NCBI GenBank assembly: GCA_009746045.1
Contig: RPFO01000650.1
Span: 67,501 to 97,500, forward strand
DNA from: Mesostigma viride
Taxonomy: Eukaryota > Streptophyta > Mesostigmatophyceae > Mesostigmatales > Mesostigmataceae
DNA: 30,000 bases
Reading direction: 5' to 3'
This document shows, piece after piece, positions 22,146 through 28,587 of the stretch. Position 1 is the first letter of the stretch. Each line of letters starts with the position of its first letter. The notes beneath the pieces are model-generated. The model did no database searches. It was not told the DNA's origin and saw only the letters and a list, made by a program, of their open reading frames with translations. The translations under genes and the position numbers were made by a program.

Positions 22146-22290
22146 TAACTTTGGTTGACCAGCGAATCTGTTATCGCTCGTAACATTGTGCGGAACCTTA
22201 GAAGCCGAGTGGCAAAAGGTTTCCGCACAACAATATCCTGACTAAAACCTAGCCTCTTGCATGGGCGAAGACGAGTCACTAGGCTCGGAA
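22146..22290. mobile_element. Truncated copy of the hairpin (inverted-repeat) element
   Basis: It is homologous to 25317-25470: GCGCATTAACTTTGGTTGACC, GTGCGGAACCTTAGAAGC, GAGTGGCAAAAGGTTTCCGC and a following block with GGCGAAGAC and GTCACT. The left inverted arm seen at 25280-25316 is missing, so this copy is cut off where GCGCATT meets unrelated GC-rich DNA. Confidence 0.6.
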
Positions 22291-22294
22291 CACC

Positions 22295-22350
22295 CGCAAA
22301 TATGAATATGAATAGTATGAGCGCAAGTGGCGCTGATATGGATATCTATC
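22295..22350. repeat. ATGAAT-associated short repeat (TATGAGCGCAAG ... GGCGCTGATATG)
   Basis: AATATGAATATGAATAGTATGAGCGCAAGTGGCGCTGATATGG recurs in near-identical form at about 25044-25085, beside the long ATGAAT tract. It probably marks another decayed copy of the ATTCAT-tailed family or its target. No gene is seen from here to 22558. Confidence 0.45.
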
Positions 22351-22558
22351 TGTACTCGATCCGCGTGCGCATGATAGACAAGGAGAAATGGGCTGCCGTC
22401 TGCAATAAGTGACCTTCCTTGGGGGCATTCTCCTGTTTTCTCCCCTTGCACGGGCCCCGCGGCCCATGGCTAGAATGCAGGGTAGGAGTCCGCAGGTGCA
22501 GGTTATAATGGCCCCTGAGGATAGCCGCTACACTAACACCTCGTCTGCCACTACAGTA

Positions 22559-22716
22559 GAGGACAGCTAGCTCAGATGAGGATTATATCCCTCTCTAGTG
22601 ACTATGAGGTTGGGGCATGATGCAGACGATATTTGTAACTTTCGTGTACTTATTTTTTTTCCTGATGAGATTAGCGAAGTATACTCCGTGGCATGTCCAT
22701 GCGCATGACACGCAAG

Positions 22717-22800
<84 letters not shown>

Positions 22801-22907
22801 TACTTACATACTTACTTACTTACTTACTTACTCACTTACTCACTTACTTACTTACATACTTACATACTTACATACTTACATTATTACTTACATACTTACA
22901 AACTTAC
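22559..22907 (+). mobile_element. (CTTA)n-tailed retroposon copy, plus strand, with a tail of about 190 bp
   Basis: It begins GAGGACAGCT, exactly like the TSD-defined 5' end of the copy at 16838-17004. It continues through CAGATGAGGATTATATCC, GCATGATGCAGACGATATTTGT and the core in forward orientation (GATGAGATTAGC ... CCGTGGCATG ... GCGCATGACACGCAAGTACTTA). It ends in a long CTTA microsatellite (22718-22907), pure at first and later mixed with CATA units. Two copies starting at the same base suggest a real 5' end and an element of roughly 170 bp plus tail. The intact LINE inserted into this tail. Leu-Thr-Tyr-rich frames across it are microsatellite artefacts. Confidence 0.75.
22866..22907. 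repeat. Target-site duplication, left copy (42 bp), of the ORF1-only LINE
   Basis: Identical by eye to 24984-25025 over 42 bp, including the irregular segment ACATTATTACTTACATACTT, so simple microsatellite alignment does not explain it. It marks the 3' boundary of the LINE, next to its TTAA tail. Confidence 0.85.
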
Positions 22908-22926
22908 ATTAATTAATTAATTAAAC

Positions 22927-22965
22927 CCGTGCTCCCGTTGGGGAGTCACGGAGCACCGAAGTGCT
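22927..22965 (-). other. Paired 3'-terminal stem-loops of the ORF1-only LINE
   Basis: On the RNA (minus strand), AGCAC-UUCG-GUGCU (plus-strand 22952-22965) makes a 5-bp stem closed by a UUCG tetraloop. It is followed by a 10-bp stem with a one-base bulge: CCGUG then CUCCC, loop CAAC, GGGAG then CACGG (plus-strand 22927-22951). The TTAA tail follows at once. Several LINE families have 3' stem-loops that their reverse transcriptase recognises. This pair is the likely counterpart, though that role is inferred. Confidence 0.75.
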
Positions 22966-23325
22966 TTTAATCCCTGTGTGTGCACTACAGGAGAAAGGGC
23001 AGAGACCCCCAGTCTCCTTCATGCCAAAGGCATGCCACAGCTGCAATCGGGCGCGGCTAGCTAAAAGGACAGGCTAACGATCCGGCAAACTGTGGGTGCA
23101 ATAAGACCCATGTGAGCATGTCATAGCAAGGAGCGTGGGCAAGTAATCTGAACATAGCCAGGGCGTAGCATGGCTGTACTAGAACTAGGCTAAGGCTATG
23201 GCTGGTTGTGTACCGTGCGTTGGCGGCACGTGACTAGGTTTGTTGGCACAGCTAGGCAAACATTCTAGGCATGGCTGCCTTAGCGACAGTGACTCCAATG
23301 GTTACAAGCTAGGGCTATTGCTATT

Positions 23326-24696
23326 CTAGCCCGCTGGGGGCGTCCACATCTTGTGGTTGATCATCAGGTCCCCGCCCCTCCAGTACACCTTGGGCTTCTG
23401 GGGGTCCTGCTTATGGCGGAGGTATTCCGGCCACAGGTCGCGTCGCTGCTGTTGCTGAGCGGGGGTTAGGTCGTCATCCAGCGTCCAGGTGAGGTCGTGC
23501 AACCGCTTGCGACGAGAGAGGAACCGCTGCTTATCCTCAGGGGAGAGGAAGGTGAGCAGGACTGGTGGGGTGGCCGCCTTGTCCCGTGAGTGGGGAAGGC
23601 GGTGGCACCCACGCAGTTCTACCTCACCTACCAGGCCCATGAGGGTAAGAAGCTGTTTCTTGATCTCGTCAGCAAGGGAGGTTGACGTCTCACCTGGCTT
23701 CTGGGGGAAGCGACGTAGCACCACTCGGCACTCGCGGCGAGCGCGATCGGTGACCTCCCGTTGCTGGGCCTGGCGGTGGTCCTCCAGCTCCTGGAGCTTC
23801 GTGGCGATGGCGTCGGTGGTGGAGGCGGTCGCTGTCCGCAGCAGGTCCGCGTAGGAGAGCGGGAGGTCACCAGCATCCTGCCGGGGTGGCTGGGAGGCAA
23901 TGGTGGCCGTCTGCTCCGCTAGCTTTGGGACCTGTGTGGCCAGGGCCTCGGTGTGGGCGGTGATGGCCTCAAGCTTCTTCATGAGCACGCCGCACTTGCC
24001 TTCCACCTGGTTAAGGCGAGAGACAAGTGCAGCATGCGTTTCCGAAGCCTGCGCCGCGGTGTGTAGCGCCGTGAACTGTGGTTGTAGCTTGTGGACGACC
24101 TTGGTTTCCACGTTGGAGACCCGGGCCTCGACCGTGTTGAGCGTGGTGTTCAGCGAGGTCATCTTCTCGGCCAGCGGCCAGGTCACGTGCTCCTCCAGCA
24201 CTGCGCGGATGTCATCCTTGCAGAGGGAGGAAGCCGATGGGGCTGCCGGCTGTGCGGGGGCTGGGGCGTTGAGTGCGTTCCAAAGTTCTCTGTGGATGGC
24301 GCCGAAGCTGCGCTGGTAGTAGCTGGTCAAGATAGACTCGCGTTGGCGGGATTCGGCACAGGTGTAGAGCCAGGACGTGTCGCGGTAGTCGATAGCCGCC
24401 CTTGTCCAGGGCACAAAGAGCTTCCGCTCCTGTGTGAGGAACTGGAGAACTTCGACGACTTCCTGCGGCGACAGCTGCTGCCACTCGAGGAGGGAGAACA
24501 TTCCGTCGCCGGGCAAGAATTTGCTCCATTTGTGGCGATCGTGGCATGGTTTCTTGGGCTCAGGCGAGGCGCTTGGCGAGGGTTTGGCGGGTAAGCCTGG
24601 CGGCTGAACAATGGCGAGGGCGAGAGGGTTGGGCTGGGCGCTGGGAAGCTGTGCCAGCTCCTTTTCCAGCCCTCGTTTTGCTTTGGTAGTCGTCAT
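23326..24696 (-). CDS. LINE ORF1 protein (predicted nucleic-acid-binding chaperone), 456 aa
   Basis: This is the only intact gene in the window. By analogy with L1-type ORF1 proteins it should bind element RNA as a multimer and help form the retrotransposition particle. In order: a Lys/Pro/Ser-rich disordered N-terminus (residues 1-55); a helical region of unknown family with aromatic residues (about 56-142); an Ala/Pro linker (143-157); a long coiled-coil-like segment (about 160-268); a basic helix with RARRECRVVLRRFP (about 318-331) opening an RRM-like part (to about 395) that includes ELRGCHRLPHS and PPVLLTFLSPEDKQRFL; and a C-terminal domain ending KVYWRGGDLMINHKMWTPPAG-like in pattern (about 400-456). 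The ATG is supported by the matching start in the decayed copy (MTTPKAKRGLEKEL). No cysteine-knuckle zinc finger, endonuclease or reverse-transcriptase motif is present. Family assignment is from architecture and remembered LINE ORF1 patterns, not a search. Confidence 0.8.
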   Translation of the reverse strand: MTTTKAKRGLEKELAQLPSAQPNPLALAIVQPPGLPAKPSPSASPEPKKPCHDRHKWSKFLPGDGMFSLLEWQQLSPQEVVEVLQFLTQERKLFVPWTRAAIDYRDTSWLYTCAESRQRESILTSYYQRSFGAIHRELWNALNAPAPAQPAAPSASSLCKDDIRAVLEEHVTWPLAEKMTSLNTTLNTVEARVSNVETKVVHKLQPQFTALHTAAQASETHAALVSRLNQVEGKCGVLMKKLEAITAHTEALATQVPKLAEQTATIASQPPRQDAGDLPLSYADLLRTATASTTDAIATKLQELEDHRQAQQREVTDRARRECRVVLRRFPQKPGETSTSLADEIKKQLLTLMGLVGEVELRGCHRLPHSRDKAATPPVLLTFLSPEDKQRFLSRRKRLHDLTWTLDDDLTPAQQQQRRDLWPEYLRHKQDPQKPKVYWRGGDLMINHKMWTPPAG

Positions 24697-24983
24697 AGCT
24701 GGTCACGTGCGTAACTTTGTCTATACTGCGTGGCAGCCGTAACCGTTTATACTGGCAAGTGCGTCTTAGAAAGGCGCATCGAATGCAAGTGGTCTGACCG
24801 AATTTGGGGCTCAGACGCAAAAGATCTGAACTCCGCCGTCAGCCATACCGCCGTCAGCCATTTTCGTCAGCAGTGGGCATCCACCTATCAGCCACCCACC
24901 TGCCATTGAACCCACCCACGCCTAGGCATCCCTTGAAGCATCTATAGCCCAAGCCTCCCACCCAAGGCTCTCTGGGCAACCAA
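24697..24983 (-). promoter_or_regulatory. 5' leader / internal promoter region of the ORF1-only LINE
   Basis: LINEs usually carry their promoter inside the 5' untranslated region, so this 287-bp leader is the expected place. It holds a tandem pair of ATGGCTGACGGCGGT-like units (about 24834-24864), conserved in the plus-strand copy, and a conserved GTTACGCACGTGAC just before the start codon. The outer 110 bp or so, rich in CCCACC on the plus strand, is absent from the other copy. No TATA element stands out. The promoter role is inferred. Confidence 0.45.
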
Positions 24984-25025
24984 ACTTACATACTTACATT
25001 ATTACTTACATACTTACAAACTTAC
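24984..25025. repeat. Target-site duplication, right copy (42 bp), of the ORF1-only LINE
   Basis: Matches 22866-22907. It borders the element's 5' end. The remaining few CTTA units of the older retroposon tail (25026-25035) follow it, showing that the LINE split that tail. Confidence 0.85.
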
Positions 25026-25072
25026 TTACTTACTTATGGATAAGAATATGAGCGCAACACGGTGGCGCTGAT

Positions 25073-25174
25073 ATGAATATGAATATGAATATGAATATGA
25101 ATATGAATATGAATATGAATATGAATATGAATATGAATATGAATATGAATATGAATATGAATATGAATATGAAT
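25073..25174. repeat. (ATGAAT)17 microsatellite
   Basis: Seventeen perfect units (102 bp). On the minus strand it is (ATTCAT)n at the downstream end of the B-box-bearing SINE-like sequence (25175-25275), so it is probably that element's expanded 3' tail. Met-Asn and His-Ile frames across it are artefacts. Confidence 0.95.
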
Positions 25175-25275
25175 AACAATGGGCGCCGCGGGTGTCAAAT
25201 TGGGGGGAAACAACTCATCTCCGAGTGCATGGATTCGAACCTGTGCGCATGCCTCGAAGGGACATATAGTAGATC
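25175..25275 (-). mobile_element. tRNA-derived SINE-like element with B box and (ATTCAT)n tail
   Basis: The minus strand carries GGTTCGAATCC (plus-strand 25231-25241), a perfect B box. It is preceded by TCCCTTCGAGGCATGCGCACA and followed by a body ending ACACCCGCGGCGCCC. An ATTCAT microsatellite tail then follows. The 16496-16600 locus shares the landmarks and a remnant ATTCAT. A possible A box, TGCGCAGTGG (minus strand, near 25320), is about 85 bp upstream of the B box and lies in the neighbouring hairpin element, so its link is doubtful. Tail plus Pol III box favours a SINE over a tRNA gene. Confidence 0.5.
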
Positions 25276-25279
25276 TTAA

Positions 25280-25412
25280 ACAGGTTAGTATTGTGCGGCC
25301 GGAAGCCTTTTGCCACTGCGCATTAGCTTTGGTTGACCAGCGAGTGATTATCGCTGGTAATATTGTGCGGAACCTTAGAAGCTGAGTGGCAAAAGGTTTC
25401 CGCACAATATTA
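25280..25412. mobile_element. Hairpin / MITE-like element with inverted arms of about 31 bp
   Basis: The left arm (25280-25316) begins GGTTAGTATTGTGCGG and ends CTTTTGCCACT. The right arm, reverse-complemented, begins GGTTAATATTGTGCGG and ends CTTTTGCCACT. The arms match almost throughout, apart from one substitution and a small CC/CCGGAAG difference. Between them sits a smaller perfect stem, ACCAGCGA with TCGCTGGT. No coding capacity. A partial copy (22146-22290) shares the right part plus about 60 bp beyond, so the true element border may lie further right than the hairpin. I cannot identify a target duplication. Confidence 0.55.
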
Positions 25413-25477
25413 ACCTCACTAACTAGACCCTGTTTTGGGCTCAGTGCAGGCGAAGCCAGCGCGGCGGGTCACTCTAG

Positions 25478-25495
25478 TGCTGAAGTAAGCAAGTT

Positions 25496-25535
<40 letters not shown>

Positions 25536-25684
25536 GTAAGTAGGTACTTGCGTGTCATGCGCATGGGCATGCCACGGAGCATGCACTATATGCTAAGCTC
25601 ATTAGAAAAATGAATACACGAAAGTTACAAATATCGTCTGCATCATGCCCGGCGCCCAACAAAGAGAGCATACACTATGCTGAA
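25478..25684 (-). mobile_element. (CTTA)n-tailed retroposon copy, diverged, possible 7-bp target duplication
   Basis: A GTAA microsatellite (25490-25540) precedes the family core in minus orientation, with substitutions (GCGCATGGGCATGCC, GCTAAGCTCATTAG). It continues to ATATCGTCTGCATCATG. Beyond that the sequence (GGCGCCCAACAAAG) differs from the other long copies, so the family has at least two 5' types. TGCTGAA at 25478-25484 and 25678-25684 is a plausible but short target duplication. Confidence 0.65.
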
Positions 25685-25828
25685 CCCAAGGTGGTTCAGC
25701 ACGAGATTGGGTTAGGACTGACCATGCAGATCTGCATGGTTGTAACTGATTAGGCTGTCCGTCACAGATCATACGTAAGTTAGGGTTAAGTCACATAAAC
25801 TCTGGCCAGCCATTGTTGGCGGCTGACC
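25685..25828. other. Unassigned stretch
   Basis: No gene or repeat recognised. It contains short self-similar phrases (TGACCATGCAG and GACCATGCAGC), one of which became the target of the next retroposon. Confidence 0.35.
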
Positions 25829-25932
25829 ATGCAGCAGTAAGTAAGTAAGTAAGTAAGTACTTGCGTGTCATGCGCAAAGGCATGCCACGGAGTACTATGC
25901 TAATCTCATTAGAAAAAAGCAATGCAGCAGTA
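25829..25932 (-). mobile_element. Shortest (CTTA)n-tailed retroposon copy, 82 bp, with 11-bp target duplication
   Basis: ATGCAGCAGTA at 25829-25839 and 25922-25932 flanks an 82-bp insert. The insert consists of the TAAG tail and the core up to CTCATTAGAAAAAAGCA. It is a severely 5'-truncated copy and gives the clearest proof that the TAAG/CTTA run is the 3' end of a retroposed RNA. Confidence 0.9.
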
Positions 25933-26095
25933 CATATGCCAACTTATCCTAATGCCAAGGTGTCTCATCGTCCATTCGTGAGCCATTTGGCATTCGCCCA
26001 CTGCATTCTGTACCCACCTAGCTGGCACGGTCAGAGCGGCACCAACTCCCACGACGAGTGGACCCCTGGGAATGGGCTGCTGCCATCTAGCTCCA
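25933..26095. other. Unassigned stretch before the reverse-transcriptase fragment
   Basis: No recognised motif. It may be the decayed upstream part of the LINE ORF2 whose fragments follow. Confidence 0.3.
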
Positions 26096-26225
26096 CGTAC
26101 CCTCCGCAACGATGCTGCCATGGGAGTGGACAATATTTCACCGGAGGTGGTTAAGATGCCTGAGCATGAGCCTTTTCTCCGGGGGGTTTGCAACCGGATT
26201 CTACGAGATGGCCTCACCCCGCTGT
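26096..26225 (+). pseudogene. LINE ORF2 reverse-transcriptase fragment A (N-terminal RT)
   Basis: Translation includes AAMGVDNISPEVVK and LRGVCNRILRDGLTP. This fits the start of a non-LTR reverse transcriptase: a K-x-x-G-x-D-x-I-x-x-E pattern, then L-x-N-x-I-L-x-x-G-x-x-P. The frame then ends and is cut by the arm starting at 26278. The expected next step in such proteins (W-K-x-A...LYKGKG) appears at about 26803, after the arm. Fragments A and B are therefore parts of one gene, split by an insertion. Far too short and broken to function. Confidence 0.6.
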
Positions 26226-26277
26226 TGTCTTACAGGTTTCAGCTCCCAGTTACATGAGAATAATTAATTAATAAAAA

Positions 26278-26785
26278 TGTGCCGGTACTTAGCCGTTTTG
26301 TGTTTCGAGGCGTTTGGGATATTTCGATGCGTTGGGACTCAGCCATTGGAGGTTCGGCTGAATTTTGGGCGTGAGTTACGCCCCAGATTTTGGCTAGATG
26401 TGCAGCGGTCCGGTGCTGAGGTATACATACGGACTGAGATTCTGGATACTGCCGGCGGGCGTGACAAGTGGCCGAATATTGGTGTGCGTCGATTGGTTGG
26501 TACTCGGCTGATGTGTCGTAATGGAAATGTCAGAGGTTTGGTTGGTGCGTACTAGATGCGTTCCAGCCCAGGCTTGCGCCTGTGCCTACATAGCGCCGTA
26601 GGCTAGCCTAGCCGCCTGACAGACCATGATGATCCAAAAGCCAGCATTGTCTTGCGGCGGTCCAACGGTTGTTGCTACTTTGCTGGCCATGGCCATGCTG
26701 GTAAATTAAGCTGGGGGCTTGACTCGGAGTTTGTGATCTAATTACCGTAAATCACCATTTAATAATAATCGAATTCAAGTTTTAA
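26278..26785 (+). mobile_element. Left arm of a long inverted repeat (about 508 bp)
   Basis: Starts TGTGCCGG and ends near GAATTCAAGTTTTAA. The reverse complement of 27297-27834 matches it along its length with indels. Shared phrases include TTCGAGGCGTTTGGG, GGTTCGGCTGAATTTTGG, GTGCGTCGATTGGTTGGTAC, CCTAGCCGCCTGACAGAC, GGCGGTCCAACGGTTGTTGC and GATTACCGTAAAT-like sequence at the inner end. The longest frame (92 codons) shows no domain. It is either one end of a foldback transposon or one of two copies inserted in opposite orientation. It interrupts the reverse-transcriptase gene. Confidence 0.75.
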
Positions 26786-26798
26786 CACCCGCCGGTGA

Positions 26799-27101
26799 AT
26801 GTATTGGAAGACCGCTGTCCGGGTCATGCTCTACAAGGGCAAGGGGGCCGTCGAGGATACCGGCAACTGTAGTAACTGCTACGTCTGCCTCCAAAGCTGC
26901 GTGCTGAAAGTCTTCGTGCGTCTCCTGCTGAACCGCATGCGTGCCCTGAGCCTCGATTCCCACCTACTAGGTGAGGCTCACTCCCAGATGGGCTTCCATC
27001 TTGGTCGCAATTGTGCTATGGTCACCATGACTGCGCGCCGCCTGATCGAGGAAGTGGGCCGCCTGGCCCCCGGCCTCTTACCATGCATGCATGGCTATTA
27101 A
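26799..27101 (+). pseudogene. LINE ORF2 reverse-transcriptase fragment B (fingers/palm region)
   Basis: Translation has WKTAVRVMLYKGKGAVEDTG, then VLKVFVRLLLNRM and, after a short stretch, SQMGFHLGRNC. These match the ordered landmarks of a non-LTR reverse transcriptase: the LYKGKG-D block, the L-K-x-F-x-R-x-L-x-N-R block and the Q-x-G-F-x-x-G-R block. The frame opens at a GTG/ATG by chance and ends after about 100 codons, before the catalytic Y/F-A-D-D box, which I cannot find. A perfect palindrome, CCATGCATGCATGG (27081-27094), lies at the break. Nonfunctional relic. Confidence 0.75.
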
Positions 27102-27119
27102 GTAACCCTTGTAAGTAGC

Positions 27120-27290
27120 CCTTGTCCTCAGCATCCTCCTTTACGGCTGCGAGGCGTGGACCCTGGACCATGCGCTGAGCAAGCAGCTTGACGGCACAGC
27201 CACTCCGGAATGCTCTGTCACATCCTCAGCGCCCGCTACCAAGACTCAGCGCCGCACCCGGGGCGAGCTCCCTCTACTGCGAGCTCCCTC
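27120..27290 (+). pseudogene. LINE ORF2 fragment C (post-catalytic, LLYGCEAW region)
   Basis: From 27124 the reading VLSILLYGCEAWTLDHAL followed by SKQL fits the segment after the palm domain in many LINE ORF2 proteins (the LLYG-x-E-x-W motif). Roughly the whole catalytic palm between fragments B and C is gone, so this is an internally deleted relic. Downstream QRRTRGELPLL is compatible with the same family but weak. The right inverted arm follows directly. Confidence 0.65.
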
Positions 27291-27296
27291 TGTTAA

Positions 27297-27837
27297 TTAA
27301 AATTGAGTTCGAATTTTATTAAATGCTAATTTACGGTAATCAGGTTACAAACTCAGAGCCAAGCGCCCAGCTTAATTTACCAGCGCAACCATAGCCATTG
27401 CCAGCATAGTAGCAACAACCGTTGGACCGCCGCAACACAATGCTGGCTTTTGGATCATCATCGTCTGTCAGGCGGCTAGGCTACCCTACGGCGCTAGGCA
27501 CCGGCGCAAGCCTGGTGGGAACGCATCTAGCACTCACCAATCAGACCACATCTCCGTTACAACACACCAGCCGAGTACCAACCAATCGACGCACACCAGT
27601 ATCCCACCACTTGTCACGCCAGCCGGAAGTACCCAGAATCCTAGTCCGTACCTCAGTACCGGACCAGTGCTGCACAGCCAAAGTCTAAGGCGTAACTCAC
27701 GAGGCATGACGCACACAGCGTAACTTAAATCGTCGTAGCTCACACAAGCCAAAATTCAGCCGAACCTCAAAACGGCAAAGTCCCATTGCGCCGAATTAAC
27801 CCAAACGCCTCGAACCACAAAATGGCCCGGCACACAA
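27297..27837 (-). mobile_element. Right arm of the long inverted repeat (about 538 bp)
   Basis: The inverted partner of 26278-26785. Its outer end reads CCGGCACACA and its inner end TTAAAATTGAGTTCGAATTTTATT. It is about 30 bp longer than the left arm, mainly through an insertion around GAGCTACGACGATTTAAG (reverse strand). The next repeat unit begins at once (TGTCGCG, 27838). No clear target duplication was found on the two outer flanks, only ATGT near each end, which is too short to rely on. Confidence 0.75.
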
Positions 27838-28571
27838 TGTCGCGTCCGTGATCTATCACGTCCGCAATTCAGATTTTAGCGTAATTCTGACGTCCGCAGC
27901 CTTGTGCGGGTTGCTATACCGCGGCCCGGTACTGACGCCGCGGATCTCAATTGTACTCACGCGCCAAGTCCGCTGAATTTGCTGACGGAACTTTTGGGCG
28001 GACCTGAATTTCACTGACATTCGTCACAAGGGCAGTTTGCCGAATGCTGGTACGCAGCAAGCCGGCGAGGCACTGAGCAGATGTGCAATTTCAGGATTTC
28101 AACGTGGGACACCAGACACAAATGCAAGGAAGCCCCAGGCGGTGCCTGGCATAGCCGACAGATTTGCCCTTGTATATTTGTGTTCGCTTGACAGATAAAG
28201 CTTGAAGTTTAGCTTGTCGGAAATTAGACAATGTTATGATTGGCTGATGTCTAAAGTGGCGCTAGTGGCGCCAGCCGCCAGGTTTGAGCTTTGAGCAGTA
28301 TAGAAGGATGAGCAACGAACCATGGTGGTCGTTGTTCGTCCGTTTCTCTCCCTCACAACTGGTTTGTTGTCTTCATGGGGTGAAATAGTTCGAGCAGCCC
28401 GGAGCAGCCCCCGTGAGTGGTTGCATGCAGTCAGTTGCCATGAGGATGGACTGACGGATATGACAATGTATTGGTTTTGTTAAGAATGTGTGTAAGACTG
28501 AGAACGAGACAAGGGACAGGGCCTTCGGGCACCCTGGTCGTCGTTGGCAAGAATGCCAGTAGGAACTAGGT
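27838..28571. repeat. Direct repeat copy 1 (at least 734 bp); LTR candidate
   Basis: Matches 29267-30000 at a constant offset of 1,429 bp, with no difference seen by eye. It starts TGTCGCGTCCG, and long terminal repeats begin TG. A candidate end with the usual CA is ACGCGCA at 28581-28587, which nearly mirrors the start. A second candidate is CCTGCA at 28605-28610, followed by TGGCGTC, a weak primer-binding-like sequence. No gag or pol frame lies between the copies, and no polypurine tract sits directly before the second copy. An LTR element of the small, non-autonomous kind is possible; a tandem duplication is equally possible. Confidence 0.55.
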
Positions 28572-28587
28572 CGGGAACACACGCGCA

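Larger units (their letters stand above)
22908..24983 (-). mobile_element. Complete ORF1-only LINE-like retrotransposon (half-LINE), 2.08 kb
   Basis: The boundaries are set by the 42-bp direct duplication (22866-22907 and 24984-25025). Reading on the minus strand it has a 287-bp leader (24983-24697), one intact ORF1 (24696-23326), about 400 bp of 3' untranslated sequence, two stem-loops (22965-22927) and a (TTAA)n tail (to 22908). It has no second ORF, endonuclease or reverse transcriptase, and no gap where one was obviously removed. A diverged copy (17883-21984) joins ORF1 to the same 3' region at the same place. It would need enzymes from an autonomous LINE, probably one sharing the 3' stem-loop end. 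HAL1 elements of mammals are the known analogy. Full integrity of ORF1 suggests recent activity or selection for ORF1 in cis. Confidence 0.85.

Noticed and set aside
22617-22920. Leu-Thr-Tyr-rich frames that look like membrane segments
   Set aside because: They are translations of the CTTA microsatellite tail. The period of four bases gives LTY repeats in all three frames.
23489-24594. Plus-strand frames antisense to ORF1 (121, 139 and 167 codons)
   Set aside because: Shadow frames of a GC-rich coding strand. The minus-strand frame has coherent domain order and a paralogue; these do not.
25034-25405. His-Ile / Met-Asn repeat frames
   Set aside because: Artefacts of the ATGAAT microsatellite.
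27422-27752. Frames of 88 codons (plus) and 72 codons (minus) in the right inverted arm
   Set aside because: The matching left arm does not preserve them, so there is no coding constraint.
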